From Adiantum capillus-veneris (lineage: Eukaryota > Streptophyta > Polypodiopsida > Polypodiales > Pteridaceae), in assembly GCA_014529385.2 (NCBI GenBank), contig CM043955.1, positions 138,745,108-138,809,107 of the forward strand: a DNA stretch of 64,000 nucleotides, in the 5' to 3' direction. Below, piece by piece: positions 21,643 through 32,290 of the stretch. The position numbers and the translations under genes are program-made. Each line of letters opens with the position of its first letter. The stretch's first letter is position 1. Under the pieces are notes generated by a model. That model saw nothing but the letters and a program-made list of their open reading frames with translations. It did not search any database and was not told the DNA's origin.

Positions 21643-22395
21643 CTAGCAATCCTTCTTGACATGGCCCTTCTTGCCGCAGTTCCAACATTCAAGAATTGAC
21701 TTTGTGCGTGACTTGCTCCGCCTTGAGCGATCACGACCCTTTTGGTTTTTGAACCTCTCCTTAAGCCTTCCTCTTGTTTCCACTGATAGTGCAGCACTTG
21801 ATAATTCTCCTGTGCTTCTTCTTCGCATTTCCTCTCTTAGGAGAACACCCACAACATCATCAAACTTAAGAGTATTTGTGCCAGAGATAGAATTACTTAC
21901 AGCCATCACAAGGTTGTCCCAACTATCCCGTAGAGATGATAGTATAAGGAGAGCTCGCACTTCGTCATGGAAATTGATTTTCACTGATCGAAGTTGACTT
22001 ATGTTTGTGTTAAAGTCATTTAGGTGTTCTGCAACTGAACCATTCTCTGCCTTCTTTAGATTGAACAAGCGCTTCATAAGAAATACCTTATTGGATGCCG
22101 ATGGTTTCTCGTAGAAGTCGTCAAGTGACTTCATCAAGTCCTCCATGGTCTTCATCTCCGAAACATTGAAGGCCACCGTTGACGCCAAGCTTAACCGGAT
22201 TGTTCCCAGTGCCTTTCGATCAAGGACAATCCATGCTTCATCTGCCATTGTTGCGGGCTTCTTCGGAAGACCGCCTAGTGGCAAATAGAGGTCCTTCTGG
22301 TAGAGATAGTCTTCAATCTGCATCTTCCAATGTTGGTAGTTTTTGCCGTTGAACTTCTCAATCTTGAGCTTCCCTTCCTCCGCCATAACTCCCAC
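21643..22395 (-). CDS. Copia gag
   Basis: The 250-aa frame starts at ATG 22395, just downstream of the 5' LTR and primer site, and is in the same frame as the polymerase part. It shows the copia gag features KIEKFNGKNYQHWKMQIEDY, then LLILSSLRDSWDNLVMAVSN and VVGVLLREEMRR, a basic Arg/Lys stretch, and a CCHC zinc knuckle CWNCGKKGHVKKDC at the end (residues 237-250). A TAG at 21643-21645 immediately follows the knuckle. Removing that one stop would fuse gag to protease-polymerase, as in relatives that encode one polyprotein. Length and order are normal. Confidence 0.94.
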   Translation of the reverse strand: MGVMAEEGKLKIEKFNGKNYQHWKMQIEDYLYQKDLYLPLGGLPKKPATMADEAWIVLDRKALGTIRLSLASTVAFNVSEMKTMEDLMKSLDDFYEKPSASNKVFLMKRLFNLKKAENGSVAEHLNDFNTNISQLRSVKINFHDEVRALLILSSLRDSWDNLVMAVSNSISGTNTLKFDDVVGVLLREEMRRRSTGELSSAALSVETRGRLKERFKNQKGRDRSRRSKSRTKSILECWNCGKKGHVKKDC

Positions 22396-22445
22396 TCAAT
22401 TCAAGGAATCCTTTCCTTGAGATAATTTAGCTACGAGCAAACCTT

Positions 22446-22457
22446 GCTCTGATACCA
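22446..22457 (-). other. Primer-binding site (initiator-Met tRNA) of the nested copia element
   Basis: Plus strand gctctgatacca; minus TGGTATCAGAGC directly follows the LTR terminus CTAGCAAC. Compared with the other LTR (CTAACAACA) the last A appears lost at this junction. Confidence 0.9.
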
Positions 22458-23185
22458 GTTGCTAGGAAATAAGACGTAGCTAAATAGATAATTGAGTAGA
22501 TTACTTAATGGAGAGAGACAGATTTATATACACGAGATTATAGAGTAGAGAGAGAGAGAGAGAGTACACACGATATACGTGGTTCACCCAATGTGGGCTA
22601 CGTCCATGGGAAAGCAGCCACTCAATGGCTTTAGTACTTCAAAACAAGAAGTAGTTTACAAAGGGATTATACCCTTAATGGAGCTCCCGCCTTGCTTCAC
22701 TCTCACCACCTCACACTCACCTTGTTGCATCAACTTCACACTATGAAATGTGTGTAGAAATGGCCTCCTTTTATAGGCCAAAAGGGCTGCCCTCTCTTAT
22801 GAGAGACAGCCATGTGTAGCCACCCTTGTGCGAATAAGTCCAAATCGGACCCTCCAATCCGCCCATGTGTGGCCGCCCTTGAGAAGACAAGTCCGCTTTT
22901 GAATTCGGCCACCGGCCACAGGCCATTGACTTCCGACCACCGGCCATTGGCCATTGACTACCGGCCAACCGACCGGTTGTTTTCGGACCACTTTTCGGCC
23001 GCCGTCCGGCCATAATATTCCGACGAAAAAGAATATTCCGGCGGATATTCTTGTCCGTGAAAATTTTGGTTTCCGGTGAGTGATTTTCCTTCACGCACGA
23101 TGGCTTCTCCTCGTAATGGGGGCCTTACAAATGTGCGCTTTTACCACAGAAAATTACAAGGGTAAATCAGGCTCCATACTTAACA
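22458..23185 (-). repeat. 5' LTR of the nested copia element
   Basis: Matches 17712-18444 along its length, ends TTAACA at 23185 and is followed by the TCACG duplication. It carries the TATA box at 22767-22777. Confidence 0.93.
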
Positions 23186-23190
23186 TCACG

Positions 23191-23877
23191 CACAATGCAC
23201 AGTAAGATGGGAGCACATATCCTTGTCAACGAAAACCATTCTTAAAGGGGTGCCAGATTGCAAAGCCATGTCATATGCTTTTACGTCTTTCTGAATAACC
23301 CCTCAAAATCCCTCTTGCACAGCATATAGATTTCCATGCATTTCTGTGTATGCATATATAGGATGTCCCATCATCGGACATATGCATTAGACACTCTCTT
23401 TTGCTTCCACCTATGCACCTTGAGTGGACTACACAGGCAACAAATGCTCCATTATGCTACCCTTTCATATTTGCTATCTCTTTGTTTCCATATCTATTAG
23501 CAAATAATCCTTTGAGTACTTTCTATGCTAATAAGTATTCCAATAATGCGCGTATCCCAAAGGTACTTTTTTCCCAATGGGTTTTTTCCCTTTGGTCATC
23601 CAGGTATTAGACCCTAATTTAGAACCTCATCATTCTATTTCCCTTGTACATATTTTTCATAAATAAACAGAAGCCTCCTCATTATGCTATTACAACGGAC
23701 AAATGCAACATCATCTCTCACATCATACATATTCGGACCAATGAAGACGCTGCAACAAATTGAACCTCATCAAGATATTCAATGACAATTGAAGAAATCA
23801 GCCCATCAACAACCAATCAAAACCTTCCCTTGTGTCCATGGACACTTTTCGACAGTGCCCGAGGACGGGCACTAAAA
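23191..23877 (+). other. 3' part of the large LTR element, non-coding
   Basis: Continuation of the large element after the copia insertion. No ORF with recognised motifs. Just before the purine tract it holds gtgcccgaggacgggcac (about 23856-23873), a GC-rich inverted repeat of the kind seen near the 3' end of some plant Ty3/gypsy elements. Confidence 0.6.
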
Positions 23878-23891
23878 TAGGAAGGGAGGAA
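23878..23891 (+). other. Polypurine tract of the large element
   Basis: aggaagggaggaa immediately before the right LTR start TGTTAA at 23892. Confidence 0.85.
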
Positions 23892-24767
23892 TGTTAACCG
23901 AGTCAACGTCAGTTAACAGAAGCTGCTAAAGACAGAAGATGTACAAATGCACATCGAGGATGAATGCAAAGAAGCAATAAATATTGGAGTTACACATTTT
24001 TCACGTTTTTCCAAAATGGTAATGTATTGTAAATTCCCGATTTATTTCAAGCCATTGTAATATTTTAATGTGTTACGGGCTCAATGGGAGTTCCAAGTTG
24101 TAAAGAATAGGTGACTTACTATGCCTAAGTTGCAGATTCAATAAGTGGTGAGCCCTAAAGGCCTTGGGAGGCGGCCGGACATTGCATATTTTTACCCTAG
24201 GTACATAGGTAGTGTGTAAAAGAAATTAGGGTTCTCAAGTCATTGGTTGAGAGCACTCTTTGGTGAGAGCTCTTGAGGTGTGTGGCTATGGAGTCCTTGA
24301 GCTTCTCCTTGCTCATGAGACTTGATTAACACTAATCAATGATTCATTCTCTCTCACTATGCCTCTCTCTTATTTCTTATGATTGCCAATGATGCTTAGA
24401 TTAACTAGATCTTAACTAATTAGTGGTTAATCCCTCTCTAATCTTGTGTGATTGCCCTCTTTTGCTTGTGTGTGCATGTAGGTTTGATTGGAGTGTGGTG
24501 CTCGATAGATCTATGCGTGCGTGCTTGCAATTAGTGTGTTGCATGATAGGATTAGTGTTGTGTGTGTCTTGCAATGGAGATTGCCCTTCATTGTGGCTTA
24601 GCTCCTCCATAGGCCGAGAAGCTCACCTCATAGAGTTAACCATTTGTGTTGCCACGATTAGCTCACTAACCGTGTGAGTGTTTCCATGCCCTATCCGGGT
24701 AGCTCATCCCTCCGGATTAATAACTTTGTTGGTCATTGGAGCTATTGCAACGATGGGACCCCCAACA
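23892..24767 (+). repeat. 3' LTR of the large element
   Basis: 876 bp, TGTTAACCGAGTC...CCCCCAACA, followed by AAGGT. It aligns with 10142-11108 except for the two insertions in the left copy. Confidence 0.9.
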
Positions 24768-24772
24768 AAGGT

Positions 24773-24945
24773 GCCTAACAAGAACCAACTCCTAGCAAAT
24801 CTCTTTCGCGGATGATTCCTTGCTCTTCCTCAAAGCCTGTACACAGATTGTTTAAAGGGCTTTGGAGATTGTGCAAACATCACCTTAGCCTCTGGATCAA
24901 AATGTAGTATTGAAAAATTCAGATTGATCTCACTATCAGAAACCA
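24773..24945 (+). pseudogene. LINE reverse transcriptase, continuation with the F-A-D-D box
   Basis: Immediately after the AAGGT duplication the translation gives NKNQLLANLF and, after a one-base shift, FADDSLLFLKACTQIV: the catalytic F/Y-A-D-D motif of L1-type RT. It follows logically from the block that ends at 10141. The frame decays after about 24945. Confidence 0.85.
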
Positions 24946-25445
24946 AACTTGTAGGACATGTAGATATGGACTAGACACACAAGCTTAGGGCCTCAAATCC
25001 ACTTTTTGACCTTTATGAGTAGGGCATATATGACCTAATCAATTTTGGTCTAGGATGCATTGACAATCTTAGTCTTGATGCCCTAACACCTCCCCTATGA
25101 GTAAAATGAAGATTTTATGCCTGTATAATGACTTATGAGCTGATTAACAAGAGGATTAGTGACAACAAATTCACACAACCATCATGAGAGACTTACGTTA
25201 TTGCATAGAGTTTTCACCTATGGATGCATAGAAGTAGATGGCACTCCAAATGAATAATATACAAGTATTAGAAGGTAGAGGGAGAGTACACAATGCTCAG
25301 AGATAGCAACATACATTTAATCATTACCCAAAAACTTAAAGAATTTTCACAAAAAAGTGGCTTTTATACTTTAGACAAAAGGTATGAGGTAAAATATATT
25401 TAGATCTTAGATTGTCGGCTCATAAGTTGGTTGTGTAGCTACCAT
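24946..25445 (-). repeat. Probable 3' LTR of a minus-strand gypsy element (left border unclear)
   Basis: The right border is suggested at ...gtgtagctacca, followed by ttgtccccttaa, whose complement is a purine tract. This border resembles the better-defined one at 54677 (gactaccagca then ttctccccttc). Inside are aaaagtggcttttatact and A/T-rich sequence of LTR type. The left border with the decayed LINE is not visible. Confidence 0.35.
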
Positions 25446-26400
25446 TGTCCCCTTAAAAACTATGTCGTCCATGACACAACTACATGTTGGTAAAGTAATG
25501 GTTGGATTGACATACTTTGTGTCTCTTATGCAGTTCCTCCAATGCTTTGTGGTATTTGTTGCAAAGCTCTTTTTTGGCTATAGTAACAAACTGCATGGTT
25601 ATTTTGTTCTTTTCTTTGACAGTTGAGTAGCCCACAAATCTGGCTTGGATATTTTTGATGATGGGGCCAAATATATATGATCTAAAAGTAAAGAAACCTA
25701 TATAGAATGCCTCTTAAAATGTTTGCATGTACTAAGATGGAAAGAACATTAAGTGTGCATAAAACCCGTAGAGAACTTCACATGAGGGTTTGTTGGTGGA
25801 TAGATTGTAGCACAAGCCTTTGATTCCTTCCAAAAATGACATCCATGCCACATCAGACTAATCTACCTCCTGGAATGTCTCTATCCATGTGAGAATCATG
25901 CATGCTATCTTAATAAGCATATTACATGACAAATTTGGTATTCTCTTGAAATTTTTTGTAACTTCTGTGAGTGTCTCTATCCTGTAAGCTTCTAAGGGTT
26001 TGCCATCCCTAGGTGGTGAGAGCCTTGGATAGTTAAGCCAAGTTGGACGCTTCTTTTCTAAGCTTCTAAGGGTTTGCCATCCCTAGGTGGTGAGAGCCTT
26101 GGATAGTTAATCCAAGTTGGACGCTTCTTTTCTAAGACTTCATGGGTATTCTAACTCGATACCCTTGGCATTGGACATTGTGTAGGGTTATTTTTTATAT
26201 CCTCAGGGGAATTTGTGTGAAGTATAAGTACCTAGGATATCTTGACCACCAAAATTTCTCGCTTCTTTTGTAAGACTTCATGGGTATTCTAACTCGATAC
26301 CCTTGGCATTGGACATTGTGTAGGGTTATTTTTTATATCCTCAAGGGAATTTGTGTGAAGTATAAGTACCTAGGATATCTTGACCACCAAAATTTCTCCA
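25446..26400 (-). pseudogene. Accessory ORF between integrase and 3' LTR of a gypsy relic
   Basis: Minus-strand translation in broken frames gives KIACMILTWIETFQEVD, then WMSFLEGIKGLC, YMQTF-EAFYIGFF, IFGPIIKN and ARFVGYSTVKEKNKI. The same protein is recognisable at 54700-56140 (KIAKMIVTCITAFEDIE, WQVFLEG, HYMQTFKEAFMVGFFEIDSS). The segment lies downstream of the integrase relic and next to the probable purine tract, so it would be a third gene of the element. I do not recognise the family. Small tandem duplications at 25985-26397 disrupt its upstream part. Confidence 0.4.
25985..26397. repeat. Two adjacent tandem duplications (74-bp and 138-bp units)
   Basis: A 74-base unit (taagcttctaagggtttgcc...) occurs at 25985 and 26059. 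A 138-base unit (cgcttcttttctaagacttc...) occurs at 26122 and 26260. The copies are almost identical, so the duplications are recent, and they overlap by a shared cgcttctttt. Confidence 0.9.
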
Positions 26401-26499
26401 ATTCAAGTATACCAATATCGTATCTACATCCTGATTCTTTAACAAATTTTCTTTGATTGACAAGAACTCATATTTGATGAGAGGAAAAGGCAATGATTG

Positions 26500-28880
26500 C
26501 TGATTTCAATTTTCTTCTATCTTCTGGGAGTGATTTGGGTCACAGTGAGGGAGTGGAGAACCCTCTCCTCCCAATGCATAACATCTTTCCATATCTGTTT
26601 TGTTTCCTCAAGTATATTTGCTTTGAGTCCAGTCTCCGATGGAATCCATTAGGCATTGTGCAAACTATAGAGCTTCAAAGTCACCCATTGGTGTCTCAAC
26701 TAGCTGATCTTCTCTTCCTACTTGCTTCCCTTGCTTGTCTTATGCTTCCATCATGGCACTCTTCAAATTCTCTATCTCTTACTGGTATATTTTTCCTAGT
26801 AGCACTTGCTTCAATCCATTTGATCCAATAATCTATGGTCACAATTAAATATTGTGCTTGTGTTTTGTAGGTTGTTGGTTAAATAGGACCTACAGAGTCT
26901 ATCTCCCCCTTGGTAAATACTCTAGCTCCCATCATTGGTTGTAGTAGAATGCTATAAATTGAGCTTGGCATCTTTGCCCTTTGACATGCATCTTATCCTT
27001 TTACAAACTCCTTGGCATCAAAAAATAATGTTGGCCACAAAATGCTAACCATTAATATTTCTCTTGCTGTGGTTTCATGAGAGAAATGACCACTTACTAG
27101 ACTTGCATGCACTTGTTCTAAAATCAAGATGTAATCACCTTCATCGACACATAGTCTTAGCTGTTGGTCTTTCCCTCTTCTATACAAATGTTATCCAATC
27201 GTCGTGAAATTTTGCACTTTAGTTTTGATTGCCCTTTGGTGATTTTTACTTGTGTATGTTAGAATACTCTTATTGGTCAAATACTCTACCAGATATTTTC
27301 TTTATTTTGGTACAATGGATATATGGAACAAGGTAGCATGAAGTATGTGTGCTGGTTTTGTGCATTGAGAGCATTGGCTATATAAACGTGAACATCTCCT
27401 CTCATGAATGACCAATATAACCCTAAATGCAAGCATTCTCATTTTCTAGTATTCACACAATGGATCCCAATTAGTGCGATATGAGATTGATTTAAGTAGC
27501 TGATTTGTTTTTCTAGGCTTATGCACAAAAGTAGAACTGCATCCTTCATAATCTTCCTACCAACAATTGACACATAGCTGATTGCTTGATCGATTATGAT
27601 ATTATAGGAAGAGAAATTTGGGACTCTACTTGTGCTATAGTCATCAAAGTAACGAGGATTTCATGACCATCTAGGGATTATTTTTATGGACAATAGATAA
27701 GCATCATGCAAATAATCATCAACACCCTTGGGAGGTTCTCCAAAGGTGATCCTAGAAAAGCGATTAGTCCATTAATGAGTGGTTCCCTTATTAACAACTA
27801 CTGTAAAATCAAACCCTCATAGAATGATGAACCATGTTACAATCCTAATTGGATTACATGGTTTGTTGACTGGATAGACTAATGGTTGGTGATCTACAAA
27901 GAACACAAGATTATTTGCTTGCCAATAAGGGTCTAAACTTTTCAACAACACAAATCATTACAAGGTCCTCTCTTTCTCTTGTGGTATAATTTTTCTTAGT
28001 TGTGTTCACTTTTCTACTAGCATAAGAGATTGGAAAATACATTGTTCCATCTCTCAAGTTGAGATATATGTAGCCAATTGCAAAATTTGAAGCACATGAA
28101 AAATTTTATTCCAGCCTAGAGATTTCAAAATTGGAGCCGAAGATAAATTTTGTTTAAGTTTTGGAAATGACTCTTTGCATTATTTGGTTCTAAAAACATT
28201 GAGTGATTAAGCCATACATGGGTTCGGCCATCACATCATACATGTAGATAAATCTATGATAATATCCACAATGTCTGTGAAAACTTGAACTCCCCTTACA
28301 ATCGTGGCTCTAGGAATTTTTGCAATGACCATCATTTTTTCCATATCCGTTGCAATCCCATTCTTGGAAACCATTTGTCCAAAGATTTTACTTTGTTTTA
28401 CCATGAGTACAAATTTCATAGGATTCAAACAAATCCTATATAAACAAGCACAGGTACTTCAGGGTTTTACAAGATTCCCAAACCCATGGTTGTCAGTACT
28501 CCATGGCATGGTTTGTGCATGGTGTTGCAATTGTAAGTTTTTTATTTCTTATAAATATATTCACTCACATAATGTGAGTTTGGCAAAGAAATAAAATAAA
28601 AAATTCTAGGGTTACTTAGTTATGTGAATAACCACTTATAAGCTCAACTCCAATAAAATATGATGAACCTTTAAAGTTTGTCAAATGGAACCTCAATCAT
28701 TAGGACTAGATGTTTGGTCCTTACTATGATCCTATTGAGCGCATGATATTCCACATGTATATGGTATGTACCATCCATCTTTTTTTACTTATAATATAGG
28801 TAACCAAAAGTGACAGGAGTCCACGCTCTCTACAAGTCCTTAATTTGTTCATGAGATTTTGATGGAATCTTCTAAATCCA
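26500..28880 (-). pseudogene. Ty3/gypsy pol relic: RT, RNase H, integrase
   Basis: Minus strand, 28880 to 26500. RT start: VKKDG and HVEYHALN at about 28640-28880. RT end: LNPMKFVLMVKQSKIFGQMV then SKNGIATDMEKM at 28231-28450; the middle of RT with the catalytic box is mostly missing. RNase H-side tether: DHQPLVYPVNKPCNPIRIV and FDFTVVVNKGTTH at about 27690-27900. Integrase: the H-x-H-C-C zinc region (HASLVSGHFSHETTAREIL, DACQRAK) at 26960-27190, then the core start QYLIVTIDYWIKWIEA near 26850. Many stops and shifts make it non-functional. The order is that of Ty3/gypsy. Confidence 0.8.
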
Positions 28881-28987
28881 AAGGGAAAGGAGGGCTGCTC
28901 TCACCATCACCCCTCTGCTAATGCTCGCTCGTCCCCATCGATTTTGTGCCCACGATTGACGTTACCCTTCCTTCTCACACACTAGCC

Positions 28988-29045
<58 letters not shown>

Positions 29046-29539
29046 GTATTGAGAGGCAATAAGACTATCCGATGATATTTTATCAAGTTTAAAAATTATC
29101 CTTTTGAAGATGCTAGATGGATGCAAGGTTTATAATTAAAGGATAACCTAAACCTTGTCAATGCTTACAATGATTCCCTAGAGTAAGCAAATGTAAATAT
29201 GTTTAAATGAACAAAGTTTTTGTCTTATAAGACTCTCTTTTTCCTTATTGTGCACAAATGTTAATAAGTATGCATGCTTAGGACCATGTTTGTGGAGACA
29301 ACGTCTCCCGAACACCAAGTAGAGGTTTTCACTCTACTATGGAAGATTGATATGGACTAATGTGTAGACATGCTTGCGGCAGCTAAGGCTCTCAAGTACC
29401 AATGGACTAGTCATCCATTTTGGAATGGTGTCGTAGGGTAAAATAGGTGTCCTCTACGCGCTAGCAAAAGGACTAATGATTAGGTTTTATCTTCTCTACC
29501 TCATAGTCAAGGACAACTATGATTTCAAGACATAGGTAA
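28881..29539. other. Unassigned sequence with a (CT)n tract
   Basis: No gene seen. A (CT)n microsatellite occupies 28991-29042. Confidence 0.6.
28991..29042. repeat. (CT)n microsatellite
   Basis: About 26 CT units. Confidence 0.97.
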
Positions 29540-29872
29540 TGTCATAAAAAGTAATATCTAATTCTCCCAAATGATTTTCTCATGTTAAACTCATCATTTA
29601 ATATGGGGAGGTACCAGGGGAATAAAAGCTAGAATAATGGTAAGGCTGGGATCCAAAGGGGCACAATCTGCAAAAGAGCAATGTGCATCAATGGAGCTTA
29701 AAAGACCTAAGGTTTAGATTCATTAAGACTTCCATAGGCTAAGGTTCCAAAATTTTAATTAAAAATTCCAAATGGTAAAGCTGGGAAAATTGGATGGTGA
29801 TGAGAAGACTCAAAAGTCTTCCCACATCCCTATCAAGGAGGGGGCGAGCCCTAAGAGTAGGGAAGGAGAGAG

Positions 29873-29938
<66 letters not shown>

Positions 29939-30335
29939 CAAAGCTTCCCCCAAAGGGAATATTGGACACATACACTCCTAGCGGGCCAGTTGCCCCCAAT
30001 CTTCCCTCAAATCCTATTGGATGGCCATAGAGGTGGACCAATGAGAATTAGGCTAGAGTAAAATTAGTTTAATTAATTTTAAAATGCTTGATAAAAGAAC
30101 CAATAGAAATTAAGCTTCTCAGAAGACTATTGGACAGTCTACCAAGGGGTCCAATGACCATCAAGCAGCCCAATGGCTTGCCTGATTCCTATTGGCCAAA
30201 AGACTAATAGGTCCAATGAGAGTTTAATAAATTATTTTAATGACCTAAAGCTCTCACAAAAGGGAAAAGGGGGACACATGTCACAAGGCTATCAATTATG
30301 CTTCTATTTTGTGATTGGCTACACTTTGCAAGAGA
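29540..30335 (+). repeat. Truncated LTR related to the one at 427-2252, inverted
   Basis: The complement of this stretch matches the LTR at the left end of the window in order: tagccttgtgacatgtgtcc (against tagccttgggacaagtgtcc), blocks on cattggacc and caataggaat, and then catgagaaaatcatttggg with ttagatatta and tttttatgaca. It has a (CA)n insertion at 29874-29936. It ends abruptly at about 30335 where the tandem gag array begins. Confidence 0.55.
29874..29936. repeat. (CA)n microsatellite
   Basis: About 31 CA units. Several overlapping frames here are artefacts of the repeat. Confidence 0.97.
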
Positions 30336-30339
30336 TCAT

Positions 30340-31496
30340 CTCGCTAACCGCGACACACAAAAGATATTCTTCCAATAATTCTTCTCTTTAGTTGATTCTT
30401 CAAACATGATCAACCAACTCTTCATATCAACTAGTATCAACTTATCAAACAATAACAATTTAACAAAGAGTTCTTTCACTAATCTATGAAAACATATACT
30501 TGTTTTTGTGATGAAATCACGTTTCTGGGAGGGTTTAAGGTGTTCCCTATGCTTGACTTCCCAGGTCAACATGAATAACAATGCGGAATTATAAATTTGT
30601 CTTACCGGATTAGTGACATGATTGGTTATCTCCCATATTTGAGGTTGGACAATTTCACCTTCTTTCGGAGTCGATACCTCCGCTTGAGTTATGATTGGAG
30701 TAGCTGATATCTTCTTTTGCACCTTTTCATGAAGATGGAACGCCATGAGCATCCTTCAAGCTTCAGGTTCACTCGCTTCGGGGCCATCGTAACAAGGTAG
30801 AGAAAAGGGAAAGAGAGAAAGAGAACTAAAGAATCCAAAGGGCAACACGACGATGATACAGAGAGACTTGGAGATGGAGATGGCTTGAAGGTAAGAGGTT
30901 GAGGGAGAGAGGTTGAGGGAGAGAAGGTAACTCCGACGTCAAGGCAAGAGAGCTTCTGCTTCTGAGAGTGTGCGTGTTCAAAGTGAAGGGAGAGGGATCT
31001 TTATATAGTCTCTTAAGGCCAAAAGCACAAGCTAAGAATAGACGAAGCAAACAGAGATAAGTTTGCACACGTTTGTGGCTGTTTTTTTTTTTTTTTTACA
31101 GACACGGATTCCCATGCGCAATTTCAAGTCTCTAAGAAGAAGCTTGGCTTCCAAAAAAAGAGCTCGAACTAAACTCCTCCTCTCTTTTTTCTAAAAAGAC
31201 TCTTTCTTTCCTAAAAGTACTCCTCCTACTCCTTCTCTTCTAAAATTACTCCTCCTTTCCTAAAATTGCTCTCTCTTTCCTACAAGGTCAACTCTTATCT
31301 TTAGATACAATCTTGAGGCTTAAGTTTTCCATCAACCTATAATTTTAAAGTGAATAAGTATCATAATTAGGAGTTTTAGAGTCTGATTTCAGATCCGGTT
31401 GTTCCATTTGAAAGCTTTACGACTTAACAAAATACGAACCTTTAATATTTGCAAAGTAAATGAAATACTTTTATTGAAAATGTTGGGTACATTACA
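30340..31496 (-). repeat. LTR1 of the tandem array, missing its first 0.9 kb
   Basis: Matches LTR2 from about 33880 onward and ends GGGTACATTACA at 31496. It includes the minus-strand TATA box at 30999-31008. The left border falls in other sequence, so the LTR is truncated. Confidence 0.8.
30999..31008 (-). promoter_or_regulatory. TATA box of LTR1
   Basis: Minus strand CTATATAAAG. Equivalent boxes lie at 34513-34521 (LTR2) and 38010-38018 (LTR3). Downstream of each, on the minus strand, comes the same leader (TTCACTTTGAACACAC or close to it). Confidence 0.6.
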
Positions 31497-31510
31497 ATCT
31501 CCCCAACTTA
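31497..31510 (-). other. Polypurine tract of array unit 1
   Basis: Minus strand AAGTTGGGGAGAT next to the LTR end. The same tract is at 35016-35028 (unit 2) and, with one change, at 38525-38537 (unit 3). Confidence 0.7.
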
Positions 31511-31603
31511 GGGATTTGAGATGTCCTCATCTCGAGAAAACGTGAGGGTACTCCTACTCTAATTACTATCTCAACCATCATTATATCCAAAAGGGTGGTG
31601 TCC

Positions 31604-32290
31604 TTAGTTTGCTTCACTTGCTATTGCTGCTCCATTAGTCAGTTGTTGACAAGTGTTCTGATAATGTCCTAGCTCTCCACATTCAAAGCATTGAACATTC
31701 ACGCGTGGAGAATTTTGCGCATTAGCGGCATAAGCTCTTTGTGGTTGTCTATCGTTGAAGCTTTGATTCTGTTTAATTCTTCTTGTAGTCCCTTGTTCCT
31801 TCATTAAAGGTTTATCTCATAGTAAAGCATCTTGTATAGTGGTAGGCTTCAAAGCTTCCAATCGCGAGCTAATTGGTTCTCTTAAACCTTGAAAAAAGCG
31901 AGCTACTTGTTGCTCTATGGTCATTGATGGTGCGTAATGTATAAGCCTTACAAACTTTGAGTAGTACTCTTCCAAGGATAAGGTGTATTGTTTCAAGCTA
32001 AAGAACTCATTCATCTTTATCGCTTCATGGACAGGGGGTAAGTACTTATCTTTCCTTCACCGCTTGTTTGATTTCCCACCAACTCTGAGAGTTCTCTAAT
32101 ACTCTCATGTCACGGCAATTTTGTTTCACCATAATTTTGTTTCCCCTGAGAGGCGAAACATCCCTAGCATCTCTTGATTTGCAGGTGTGGTCCTTGCAGC
32201 AGAGAAGTAATCATCCATAGCTTCAATCCATACTTCTGCATCTTTCTCAATATCAACACCCTCTCCTTTAAAAGAAGGTTGTTTCATTTA
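31604..32290 (-). pseudogene. Gag, array unit 1
   Basis: Minus-strand Ty3-type gag. The capsid end (NEFFSLKQYTLSLEEYYSKF, RFFQGLREPISSRLEAL) lies at 31817-32014 and, after one in-frame TGA, a linker and zinc knuckle CFECGELGHYQNTC (C-x2-C-x4-H-x4-C) at 31604-31804. Upstream sequence to about 32290 corresponds to the K-L-W-W-K-Q capsid block seen better in unit 2, but frames are broken. No protease or polymerase follows: the gag stop is about 110 bases from the purine tract. Its likely role was to package element RNA. Confidence 0.82.

Larger units (their letters stand above)
17712..23185 (-). mobile_element. Nearly intact Ty1/copia (Tork/Tnt1-like) retrotransposon, nested
   Basis: LTRs at 17712-18444 and about 22458-23185 flank a gag-protease-integrase-RT-RNase H frame on the minus strand. 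The target duplication is TCACG (17707-17711 and 23186-23190). The two LTRs differ by roughly 15-16 substitutions by eye plus a (GA)n length difference, so the insertion is fairly recent compared with its host element. The order protease, integrase, RT, RNase H is that of copia. Gag and polymerase sequences resemble the Tork/Tnt1 lineage. Confidence 0.96.
10142..24767 (+). mobile_element. Large LTR retrotransposon with Asp-tRNA primer site, containing a nested copia element
   Basis: LTRs at 10142-11108 and 23892-24767 both start TGTTAA and end CCCCCAACA. The insertion duplicates AAGGT (10137-10141 and 24768-24772). The primer site matches Asp tRNA and a purine tract precedes the right LTR, so the element is on the plus strand. 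Without the nested copia insertion it is about 9.1 kb. The interior shows no convincing RT, RNase H or integrase; it carries repeated unknown modules, a CCHC motif and a possible protease remnant. By structure it is a large non-autonomous (LARD-like) element, perhaps related to the Athila/Tat side of Ty3/gypsy because of the primer site and the GCCCGAGGACGGGC stretch before the purine tract. Confidence 0.88.

Noticed and set aside
29739-30041. Frames with Cys-Val or Thr-His runs
   Set aside because: Translation of the (CA)n tract.
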